A stretch of 12,822 bases of DNA from JBGPBY01 sp041481485 (lineage in GTDB: Bacteria > Acidobacteriota > Terriglobia > 20CM-2-55-15): NCBI GenBank assembly GCA_041481485.1, contig JBGPBY010000168.1, forward strand, positions 1 to 12,822, given 5' to 3'. Shown here piece after piece: positions 1 to 7,056 of this stretch; position 1 is the first letter of the stretch, and the number at the start of each line of letters is the position of its first letter. Below the pieces are notes generated by a model that worked only from the letters and a program-made list of their open reading frames with translations, did not search any database and was not told where the DNA came from. The translations under genes were made by a program, and so were the position numbers.

Positions 1-41
1 CCTTCGGCCGCCCTCTCCCGTTGGGAGAGGGATTTCTTGAT
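1..41. repeat. Partial copy of a palindromic intergenic repeat (truncated by window edge)
   Basis: Positions 11-31 form a perfect hairpin with 9-bp arms (CCCTCTCCC, GTT loop, GGGAGAGGG), followed by TTTCTTGAT ending at 41. The same hairpin and the same TTCTTGAT flank occur twice, in opposite orientations, at 9279-9406. Bases 1-10 include CGGCCG, resembling the extra GC-rich hairpin in the left arm of that copy. The element ends only 46 bp before the first start codon. Its TTGAT end lies where a -35 hexamer could be, but the candidate -10 (about 59-64) is poor. A REP- or MITE-like intergenic repeat is the most likely identity. Confidence 0.7.
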
Positions 42-87
42 CGACTGTCCTTACACTTCATAGAACGCCGTTCAGGAGAAAACCCGT

Positions 88-2016
88 ATGCGAGCCAAGC
101 CCATACTCATTATTGTTGTCTGTCTCTTGTCGCTTTCCATATTCCTGGCCGAGACACCCAAAGCGTCGTCTCCTGGAGACTGGCCGATGTACAGCCACGA
201 CCTTTCCAGTACGCGGTTTTCTCCGCTCACCCAGATCAGCACGAAGAATGTTTCGAAGCTGACTTCCGCCTGGACCTATCGCCTCAGGTCTGAAGCCGAA
301 CAACGCGGCGGGGGTGGGGCCGGTGGATACTCCGAAGTCACGCCGATTGTTATTAACGGTGTGATGTATCTCACTGCAGGACGACGTGTGCTTGCGCTGA
401 ATCCCGATACCGGTAAGGAAATCTGGCACTACGAGGTTCAGGGTGGAAATGCGTCGAGCCGCGGTGTCACCTACTGGCCCGGAGATGGACAGCTTCCGCC
501 GCGGATCTTCTTTACATCAGGAAGACGCTTGGTGGCAGTGAGCGCGCTCACCGGCGAATCCGTTCTCGGATTCGGCAAGGACGGCGAAGTCGACATTGTC
601 GTCGCTTACAATTCTCCTCCAACCGTCTATAAGAATCTTCTCTTCGTCGGCGCCAACGTTCCCGAGCAACCGGCAACCGGACCGTCCGGCAACACGCGCG
701 CCTACGACGCGCGCACGGGCGCTAAGGTATGGGAGTTCAATTCCGTGCCGCGTCCGGGAGAAGTGGGCAACGATTCCTGGGAAGGTGAGAGTTGGAAGGA
801 TCGCACCGGCGTGAACAACTGGGGCTTTTTCATGACTGTCGATACCCAGCGCGGAATTCTCTACACGGTGTTCGGCGGCCCGGCAAGCGACTTCTATGGT
901 GGGGATCGCAAAGGCAACGATCTGTTTGGAAACTCCGTCGTGGCCCTCGATGCGGAGAGCGGAAAACTGAAATGGTATTTCCAGGTCGTTCATCACGATA
1001 TCTGGGACATGGATCTGCCGCCCGCTCCGGTCCTGCTCGACGTAACGGTGAAAGGCAAGTCCGTTCCAGTTCTCGCGCAGACGGGGAAGGTCGGTTACGT
1101 TTACATTCTCAATCGTGTAACCGGAGAACCCATATTTGGTGTGAACGAAACTCCCGTCCCGCAAAGCAAAGTGCCGGGCGAGTTCACGTCTCCAACTCAA
1201 CCCATTCCGATGAAGCCGCCGGCACTCGGCCGTCACAGTTTCAAAATGGAGGATCTCGTCACCGCCGAAGACACGAACGAATCGCACGCGAAGGCTTGCC
1301 GCGACGTTGCCGAACGCAGTGGCACCCTGGTGAACGAGGGTCCATTCACACCGTGGGTTTATCGGGAAGCGGGGGCGCCGCCAACGTCGAGCGTGATCTT
1401 TCCCGGAGCCATCGGTGGAACGGACTGGGGTGGAATGTCGTCCGACCCGAAAGCAGGACTGATATTCCTCAACACGTCGAATTATGCAAGCATCGGCTGG
1501 GTCGAGAAGAAGGCTGCAAATTCCCGTGTTCCGTACGATCAATCGAGCATATTCGGCAATCCCGTCGCTTCGAAATTCTGGGAACGCAAAGTGGATGCGC
1601 AGGGCCGTCTTCTCGGAGAACAAAGCTGGCCATGCCAGAAACCACCATGGGGATTGCTCACCGCGATCAATGTCGCCACCGGAGATATTGCCTGGCAGGT
1701 AACGCTTGGTGTCACCGATGAACTCCCGGAAGGAAAGAAGAACACCGGACGCGTGAACCTTGGCGGATCAATCGCAACCGCCGGCGGACTTGTGTTTATC
1801 GGCGCCACCAACGATCGCCGCTTCCGCGCCTTCGATTCAAAGACTGGAAAGGAACTCTGGTCCACGAAACTCGACTACAGCGCGATCTCGGTGCCGATGA
1901 CGTATCAGGGCAAGAACGGCAAACAATACGTCGCGATCAGCGCATCCGGCGGCGGCATAATCACGGATCCCAATCCGGCAAACACGGAATCGCTGTACGT
2001 GTTCACGCTTCCGTAG
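88..2016 (+). CDS. PQQ-dependent dehydrogenase, glucose-dehydrogenase-type quinoprotein, exported
   Basis: Predicted periplasmic oxidoreductase of 642 residues that oxidises a sugar or alcohol with pyrroloquinoline quinone. Residues 1-26 are a signal peptide. The mature start has the family opening GDWPMYSHDLSSTRFSPL (30-47). Propeller W-motif repeats are visible, for example RVLALNPDTGKEIW (100-113), VVALDAESGKLKW (284-296) and RAFDSKTGKELW (580-591). HHDIWDMD (302-309) is the conserved active-site strand with acidic residues. PVPQSKVPGEFTSPTQP (356-372) is typical of the glucose-dehydrogenase-like branch, and GGTDWGGMSSDP (443-454) is also characteristic. There is no CxxCH heme motif, no adjacent Cys pair, and no multi-helix membrane domain as in membrane-bound glucose dehydrogenase. 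The start is supported by AGGAGA at 74-79. It is the first gene of a three- or four-gene operon. The true substrate cannot be told from sequence. Confidence 0.9.
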   Translation: MRAKPILIIVVCLLSLSIFLAETPKASSPGDWPMYSHDLSSTRFSPLTQISTKNVSKLTSAWTYRLRSEAEQRGGGGAGGYSEVTPIVINGVMYLTAGRRVLALNPDTGKEIWHYEVQGGNASSRGVTYWPGDGQLPPRIFFTSGRRLVAVSALTGESVLGFGKDGEVDIVVAYNSPPTVYKNLLFVGANVPEQPATGPSGNTRAYDARTGAKVWEFNSVPRPGEVGNDSWEGESWKDRTGVNNWGFFMTVDTQRGILYTVFGGPASDFYGGDRKGNDLFGNSVVALDAESGKLKWYFQVVHHDIWDMDLPPAPVLLDVTVKGKSVPVLAQTGKVGYVYILNRVTGEPIFGVNETPVPQSKVPGEFTSPTQPIPMKPPALGRHSFKMEDLVTAEDTNESHAKACRDVAERSGTLVNEGPFTPWVYREAGAPPTSSVIFPGAIGGTDWGGMSSDPKAGLIFLNTSNYASIGWVEKKAANSRVPYDQSSIFGNPVASKFWERKVDAQGRLLGEQSWPCQKPPWGLLTAINVATGDIAWQVTLGVTDELPEGKKNTGRVNLGGSIATAGGLVFIGATNDRRFRAFDSKTGKELWSTKLDYSAISVPMTYQGKNGKQYVAISASGGGIITDPNPANTESLYVFTLP

Positions 2017-2037
2017 AAATTAATCGAAGGAACGAAT

Positions 2038-3351
2038 ATGGGCTCACGTCGACTATTGGGAATAATCTGCTTTGCTTCGTTTGCGCTGATCGCTTCGCTG
2101 GCGAGCTCCTCGGCCCAAAACACGGAAATTTCACTCGCCGCTGTAACGCGGCCTAAATGGATAGCCGGCACGAACCAAATCCCGGCTCTCCCGGATGAAG
2201 CAAAACAACGAGGCGTAACGGGCGTTGTTACATTGGCCGTGCGAATCAACGAATCAGGAAGCGTCGAAAAAATTACTATCCTGACGCCTCTCGATCCCAA
2301 ATTGGATGAACTCGCAGTCAACACTGTCCGAGGATGGCGTTATCAACCGGGCAAGTTCGGCGGCAGAACCTACAGCACAACAATCTACGAATCGATTCCT
2401 TTTGGCTCCGTCATTCTGGGAGGGGCTCCGCCGCCATTGTCTCCGCCATTCGCCGTGCCCACCGGCCTTGCCGCCGCTCGAGATGGAAGCATCTACGTGG
2501 CCGACGCCAGCCGATCCCTGATCTATAAGATCCCCGCGGACGGACGATCGATGACGCTATTTGCCGGAGACGGCGCCGATGACTTTGGAGGAGATGGAGG
2601 GCCTGCACTGTCGGCGCACCTCAATAGACCGTACGATATGGCTGTCGACGCAGCGGGAAATCTTTTTGTTGCGGATGTGGGCAACTCCAGAATCCGCAAG
2701 ATCACGCCGGCCGGCATCATCAGCACGGTTGCCGGCAACGGCGTAGGGGGTTGGAGCGGAGACGGCGGCGCGGCAACTTCCGCCGCATTGAATAAACCTC
2801 TCGGCGTCGCCGTTGACGTCACGGGGACGTTGTACATTGCCGATACCGGAAACGCGAGAGTGCGCGCGGTTTCGCCCGACGGAATCATTCGCACCATTGC
2901 GGGAACGGAGTCCGGCGTTCCGTATGATGTCGCCGCCGATGCTTCTCGCAATGTTTATGTGGCGGATCCTCAGAACGGACGCGTTCGCAAAATCGATGCC
3001 CACGGCACTGTGACGACGTTCCTTAGCAGCGGTCCCGATATTACGCTAGGCAAGGGACCAGCGGTAAAGACCGATATCGTTCCTTTTGGATTATGGATCG
3101 ACGCAAACGACGTTCTTTACATCGCGGATGCCACTTTGTTTCGAGTTTTGAAGGTTCAATCGGGAATTCCATCTACGATCAATTTGGATTCCATGTCTGT
3201 GGTATTGCCGTCGCGAGTCGCCGCAGATGATCGTGGAAACATCTTTGTGGCCGACGGAGTCATCGGCTGGGTAAGGAAAATCACGACGAGCCGGAATATT
3301 TCCTCGTTCCCCGCGACAAATGTGAATCCTCCGATCCCTCAGCAGCGCTAG
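2038..3351 (+). CDS. Exported TonB C-terminal-domain / NHL-repeat propeller fusion protein
   Basis: 437 residues. Residues 1-26 are a signal peptide (cleavage after SSA), although the hydrophobic stretch could also be a membrane anchor. Residues about 38-118 match a TonB C-terminal domain: GVTGVVTLAVRINESGSV (59-76), then LDELAVNTVRGWRYQPGK (89-106). After a proline-rich hinge (130-142) comes a propeller of NHL-type repeats with the recurring pattern P-x-G/D-x-A-V-D-x-x-G-N-L-F/Y-V/I-A-D-x-x-N-x-R-I/V-R (about 141-170, 198-232, 254-288, 296-330, 350-372 and 392-416). It starts 21 bp after the PQQ enzyme stop, with GAAGGA at 2026-2031, so the two are co-transcribed. The TonB domain follows the hydrophobic segment after about 14 residues, too short to span the periplasm, so classical energy transduction is unlikely. 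A binding or scaffolding role is inference. Confidence 0.82.
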   Translation: MGSRRLLGIICFASFALIASLASSSAQNTEISLAAVTRPKWIAGTNQIPALPDEAKQRGVTGVVTLAVRINESGSVEKITILTPLDPKLDELAVNTVRGWRYQPGKFGGRTYSTTIYESIPFGSVILGGAPPPLSPPFAVPTGLAAARDGSIYVADASRSLIYKIPADGRSMTLFAGDGADDFGGDGGPALSAHLNRPYDMAVDAAGNLFVADVGNSRIRKITPAGIISTVAGNGVGGWSGDGGAATSAALNKPLGVAVDVTGTLYIADTGNARVRAVSPDGIIRTIAGTESGVPYDVAADASRNVYVADPQNGRVRKIDAHGTVTTFLSSGPDITLGKGPAVKTDIVPFGLWIDANDVLYIADATLFRVLKVQSGIPSTINLDSMSVVLPSRVAADDRGNIFVADGVIGWVRKITTSRNISSFPATNVNPPIPQQR

Positions 3352-3381
3352 GGAAGAAAGATTTTTCCAAGGAGTACTTGC

Positions 3382-4170
3382 ATGAATAGAACAGGTTTCA
3401 TCCTGCTGGCATTTCTGCTGGCCGTGGTTTTACTCGCAAGTTGCAATCAAACGCCGAGTGCCAGTGAAAACATTTCCTCCCCACGAATCGAGAGTCCTGC
3501 TTACGATCCGTCAACCGCAACTTCAACGATTACCGGAAGCATCAAGTTCGACGGAACTCCACCTGTTATGGCTCCAATCAAACCAGGCGGAAGCCGGTTT
3601 TGTGTGGTGAATGCGCGTGGCATCACGGAGCAGGATGTGCTTGTCACAAAGGATAAAAAGCTGCAAAACGTGGTGGTTTACGTTCGATCGGGCTGGCAGG
3701 GCAAAACCTATGTCGCTCCCGTCGATCCCGTAATCCTCGATCAGCAGCGCTGTGTCTATGTTCCCCACGTCGTGACTATCGGTATCGGGCAAAAGCTAAA
3801 AGTTCTCAATAGCGATAACACTTTTCACAATGTCCACGCCAGGTCGTCTGTGAATACCCCGCTCAACCTCGCCCAACCGGAAAAAGGAAGCGAGAACATA
3901 TTTTCATTCGACCATGCGGAGCCACCATTTCGCATCGGATGCGATCTCCACTCGTGGATGGGAGTCTGGGTCGCGGTTTTCGAGCATCCATTTCATTCGA
4001 AGACGGACGATTCCGGAAAGTACGAATTAAAGCTGCCTCCCGGCAAATATGAGATCGCTGCCTGGCACGAAAAACTTGGCGAAAAGGTAAAGCAAATGGA
4101 AGTTTCTGCAAATGAGAAGGCTCAACTCGATTTCAATTTTTCGGCAAACGATGGAAAGAGCGGGAACTGA
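3382..4170 (+). CDS. Cupredoxin-like lipoprotein with amicyanin-type copper site
   Basis: 262 residues, with a lipoprotein signal peptide (lipobox LASC, acylated C21). The core resembles a cupredoxin. NSDNTFHNVHA (143-153) and GCDLHSWMGVW (186-196) supply the four type-1 copper ligands H149, C187, H190 and M193. The C-x2-H-x2-M spacing and the HNVH motif are those of amicyanin, a small electron carrier. Two other cysteines (C74 and C124) might form a disulfide. The C-terminal part (about 205-255) looks like a carboxypeptidase-regulatory/transthyretin-like beta-sandwich (DDSGKYELKLPPGKYEIAAW). The start is supported by AAGGAG at 3369-3374. It lies 30 bp after the NHL gene in the same operon as a heme-less quinoprotein, so a role as electron acceptor for that enzyme is a reasonable inference. 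A simple copper-binding or structural lipoprotein remains possible. Confidence 0.82.
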   Translation: MNRTGFILLAFLLAVVLLASCNQTPSASENISSPRIESPAYDPSTATSTITGSIKFDGTPPVMAPIKPGGSRFCVVNARGITEQDVLVTKDKKLQNVVVYVRSGWQGKTYVAPVDPVILDQQRCVYVPHVVTIGIGQKLKVLNSDNTFHNVHARSSVNTPLNLAQPEKGSENIFSFDHAEPPFRIGCDLHSWMGVWVAVFEHPFHSKTDDSGKYELKLPPGKYEIAAWHEKLGEKVKQMEVSANEKAQLDFNFSANDGKSGN

Positions 4171-4173
4171 GCG

Positions 4174-4293
4174 ATGCGAATCAGAACTGCATCCATCTTT
4201 TTTGGAATAACGATTTTCATCTTTGGCGCCTTTGCACAATCGCGAACGCCCAAAACGCACCGATTGGAAGCGTCGATCGGTACGGTCGGGTAA
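4174..4293 (+). pseudogene. Broken fourth operon gene: signal peptide with no body
   Basis: An ATG 3 bp after the copper lipoprotein stop opens a 39-codon frame. It encodes a convincing signal peptide (MRIRTASIFFGITIFIFGAF, then AQS), then about 18 non-descript residues and a TAA at 4291-4293. A second frame (4289-4372) could continue with GNVAITQLVDRPNVGVHVKV and end at TGA 4370-4372, which would fit a frameshifted or deleted exported protein. I do not recognise the family. The position and the intact leader suggest it was the fourth member of the operon. A genuine 39-residue exported peptide is the alternative. Confidence 0.4.
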
Positions 4294-4540
4294 TGTCGCG
4301 ATCACGCAGCTGGTGGATCGTCCAAACGTGGGAGTTCACGTCAAGGTACCGAAGAGCATCTTCAAGAACTGACCGAAGGCGTTGGCGGAATGGAGCATTC
4401 CATGATGCCGCCGCGTTTCGGGCGTCGGCCTCTCCCATTCATCAATGAGCGCCGTCGATTCCTGCAGCGCCTTCGTTTCGACGCTGAGGTGGAGTCAAGT
4501 CCGTCACCGAACCTGAGTTTGGATTTGCATCGCCGGCGAT
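4294..4540. other. Non-coding or decayed stretch between convergent units
   Basis: No frame here has a plausible start, ribosome-binding site and protein-like composition. The short frames on both strands are rich in Arg and Ser, as expected from out-of-frame reading of GC-rich DNA. The first 80 bp may be residual coding sequence of the broken gene starting at 4174. Nothing else is recognised. Confidence 0.5.
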
Positions 4541-4582
4541 CACGCCTGTCTCCGGATTCCGTGGAATCCGGAGACAGGCGTG
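4541..4582. terminator. Perfect 20-bp-arm hairpin, likely bidirectional terminator
   Basis: The left arm at 4541-4560 is exactly the reverse complement of the right arm at 4563-4582, with only GT between (an effective loop of at least 4 nt after opening the inner pairs). It sits 2 bp beyond the stop codon of the minus-strand receptor and downstream of the plus-strand operon, as expected for a shared terminator. Neither side has a clear T-tract, so classical intrinsic termination is uncertain. It may instead act as an mRNA 3'-end stabiliser. Confidence 0.65.
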
Positions 4583-4584
4583 GC

Positions 4585-7056
4585 CTAGAAACTGAACCGT
4601 AGCTGTCCCTGAAGTGTGCGGGGAGTGCTGCCGGTGAGTGAACCGCCCTTATCTGGAATTCGACCGAAAACGATTCCGGGAGTATTGACGCTCTGAAATG
4701 TCTGCGGCTGCGGATCGGAAAGATCGGGATGATTCAATACGTTTGTCGCATCCACACGCACCGCAATCGACTTGGATTCCGAGATTCGGAACGTCTTCCC
4801 GATATTCATATCCAGTCTCCATTTCCCGATGGAATGCCACGACAGGGGCATGTTGCCGACTTGTCCAGGAGCGGTATTCTGCAGCAGGATTGGTCCTGCT
4901 GTGCCATCCGCATTCCTCTGTGCGAGAGCCTGAAGGGTGCAGTTGCCATTGTTGAAGAGGTTGAAGCCCATGGTATCGGTATGGTTCGTAATCGCGCACT
5001 GCGGATCCGGTGTCAAAATGAATTGATCGCCGTAGTAGGTGCCTGTGTTGTGGTTCGGGCCGTTCCATTCGGCGTGACCATTCATTTGCTGGTCAAAGTC
5101 CGGAGAGACAATGTTCAACCGGCTTTGCCCCATGTTGAGCGTCTGCAGTCCGGCAGCATAGCGCGTACGTGCACCGATGATGGTCCGCGGGTTTCCGCTG
5201 AACGCATTGTAAATCACGCTCGTCTGCCACTTTTCAGTCAGGCGTGCTAGCCATCCTGAAGAGTTCCCAAGAAGCAACTTGTTGGGCCCAATCGGCAATT
5301 CAAAGGTTCCGTTGGTGTGGAAATCATGTTTCACGCTAAGGTAGGCCTCCGCGTAATCGGCATTCCGGTCCAGGGGATCGGTATGGCCCGCAGTTGGAAG
5401 ACCCATGGTTTTGGCCCAGGCATACGTGGACTGAACATTGATGCCTTGCACCAGACGCACGGTGTACTGAATCTGCAGGGACTGATAATTGGAACCGCTA
5501 ATGTTGCCGGTATAGGTGGCCGTACCGAGTTGAGGATTGGCGATGATGTAGTTTTCCGGAAAGCACCGAGTGGGGATATTGGTCGTTGTATTGGCAGCCA
5601 GTGCCGGATTGTACTTGCCGTCGGCAATGCGATCGCACCCGTTTCGGAGCACCCTGCCGGCCACTCCGGCCGGTTGAGCCGAGAGGCCCGACTGGACCGT
5701 GTTCAGACCTTGTATTGAAGCGGCGACGCCATCAAAATTTCCCAGTGCGAGGTTGTTTGAAAACGTCGTGTTTCGGCGCAGCTGCGCGGACCCATGTTGC
5801 AACACCTGACCCGCTGGACAGCCTTCCGTACCGGCAGCTGGAGATGACGGATTTGATACACAAGTACCTACCGCTCCATAGCCGGTTCCGACTGTTCCAT
5901 GCAGATCCAATCCCGCAAACATTTGGTCAAAGAGCGGTGCGTCGCCGCCGGACCGCGTGACCGTGAGTGCGTCGAAAAACTCCTTGTTGTAGTAAACGTC
6001 GGTTGTATTGATATTCATGGTTCCCTGGAGTTTCCTGCCGATGACGCCAACGTAGCGGACATCCAATGTCATGTTCCGTTTGAGAGAACGGGTCACGGAC
6101 ATCGTAAAGTTTTCCGAATAAGGCGTCCTGTACCCCGGATCATAAGCGGTGAGAGATGTGACGCCGTTATAGACCGGAATCTGTCCCCCTGGCACGGCAG
6201 GACTTGTCGGCTTTACGGGAACCAGAAGCGGCAAGTCCGCAAGCTGAAGCGCGCGGCCGGGAGTGTTCCCCACCTGTGGAAACGCCAGCTGTGGAAAATC
6301 GCTTACGGCCAGCGTCGCAGTGCTGATATTGCCCGGCACATTTCCGATGATGGTTTCTGTGCCTCCCGCATTGCGGCCGGATCCGCCATAGGTCGCCTGG
6401 AATCCGCCGCGGACAGTTGTCTTACCCTCGCCAAACCAGGGCAGCTGCCAGGAAAAGCCGATCGCAGGTCCAAAGTTGTTCTTGTCGTTCGGAATTACAG
6501 ATTGATCCGGATGGTCGGAGCCCGGACCGACAAACTGAATCGTCGTCAGCTTGCCTGGATCGCATGTCGACACCGGAAGCAGTGTGGATTGAATCACGCC
6601 ATTGGCGCATGCCAGTTTCGGTGTGGATGTCGAATTGGCGCCATAACCGGTGAGGAAAAGGTTGCCGGGGCTCAAAAAGGTATCTAAAGGATTCGCCGTC
6701 GTGCGGCCCGCGCCGAATAGCCCGTACCCCTGATCCGCAATCGAAGTGGTATAGCCTCCATCGAGGTAGGGAGTTCCGAAGTATTCGTAGCGAAGACCGA
6801 GGTTTAGCGTCAGACGCCGAGTCAATTTCCAATCGTCTTTCCAAAAGAAGGCATATTCATTGGAAATCTGTTTGCGGAATCTCCTGCCTTCGGTGACATA
6901 GTCCTGCCACGTTCCATTTTTCACATCCTGAGGAGAACTGATCCAATACGCCATCGTGGCGCCATTGACCGACCCGGACAGGAAGTACAGTAAGTTGGCA
7001 GCGTTCGTCTGGCTGCCTTGTAGTTGATTGGGCAAAGCGGCAAGAGTACTCCCCAA
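4585..7056 (-). CDS. TonB-dependent receptor, C-terminal part (beta-barrel), separated by frameshift
   Basis: This is the C-terminal half of an Oar-like outer-membrane receptor whose N-terminal half lies upstream in another frame. The called start is an internal TTG at 7056. Homologous sequence continues upstream in this frame to about 7093 (TASGGAGGQNSPLGSTLAAL), so there is no independent translation start. NEYAFFWKDDWKLTRRLTLN followed by LGLRYEYFGTPY is the classic barrel segment of this family. PYSENFTMSVTRSLKRNMTL and SNYQSLQIQYTVRL are later strands. The protein ends QGQLRFSF; the terminal Phe is the usual signal for barrel insertion by the BAM machinery. Four pairs of closely spaced cysteines lie in predicted surface loops. 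The substrate is unknown. Confidence 0.85.
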   Translation of the reverse strand: MGSTLAALPNQLQGSQTNAANLLYFLSGSVNGATMAYWISSPQDVKNGTWQDYVTEGRRFRKQISNEYAFFWKDDWKLTRRLTLNLGLRYEYFGTPYLDGGYTTSIADQGYGLFGAGRTTANPLDTFLSPGNLFLTGYGANSTSTPKLACANGVIQSTLLPVSTCDPGKLTTIQFVGPGSDHPDQSVIPNDKNNFGPAIGFSWQLPWFGEGKTTVRGGFQATYGGSGRNAGGTETIIGNVPGNISTATLAVSDFPQLAFPQVGNTPGRALQLADLPLLVPVKPTSPAVPGGQIPVYNGVTSLTAYDPGYRTPYSENFTMSVTRSLKRNMTLDVRYVGVIGRKLQGTMNINTTDVYYNKEFFDALTVTRSGGDAPLFDQMFAGLDLHGTVGTGYGAVGTCVSNPSSPAAGTEGCPAGQVLQHGSAQLRRNTTFSNNLALGNFDGVAASIQGLNTVQSGLSAQPAGVAGRVLRNGCDRIADGKYNPALAANTTTNIPTRCFPENYIIANPQLGTATYTGNISGSNYQSLQIQYTVRLVQGINVQSTYAWAKTMGLPTAGHTDPLDRNADYAEAYLSVKHDFHTNGTFELPIGPNKLLLGNSSGWLARLTEKWQTSVIYNAFSGNPRTIIGARTRYAAGLQTLNMGQSRLNIVSPDFDQQMNGHAEWNGPNHNTGTYYGDQFILTPDPQCAITNHTDTMGFNLFNNGNCTLQALAQRNADGTAGPILLQNTAPGQVGNMPLSWHSIGKWRLDMNIGKTFRISESKSIAVRVDATNVLNHPDLSDPQPQTFQSVNTPGIVFGRIPDKGGSLTGSTPRTLQGQLRFSF

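Noticed and set aside
517..1623. Long open frame on the minus strand inside the PQQ gene
   Set aside because: Its protein has no recognisable domain and a composition rich in Arg, His and Ser; it is the shadow of a well-conserved gene on the plus strand.
5899..6687. 262-codon plus-strand frame inside the receptor
   Set aside because: It is antisense to conserved barrel sequence, lacks a ribosome-binding site and has no family signature.
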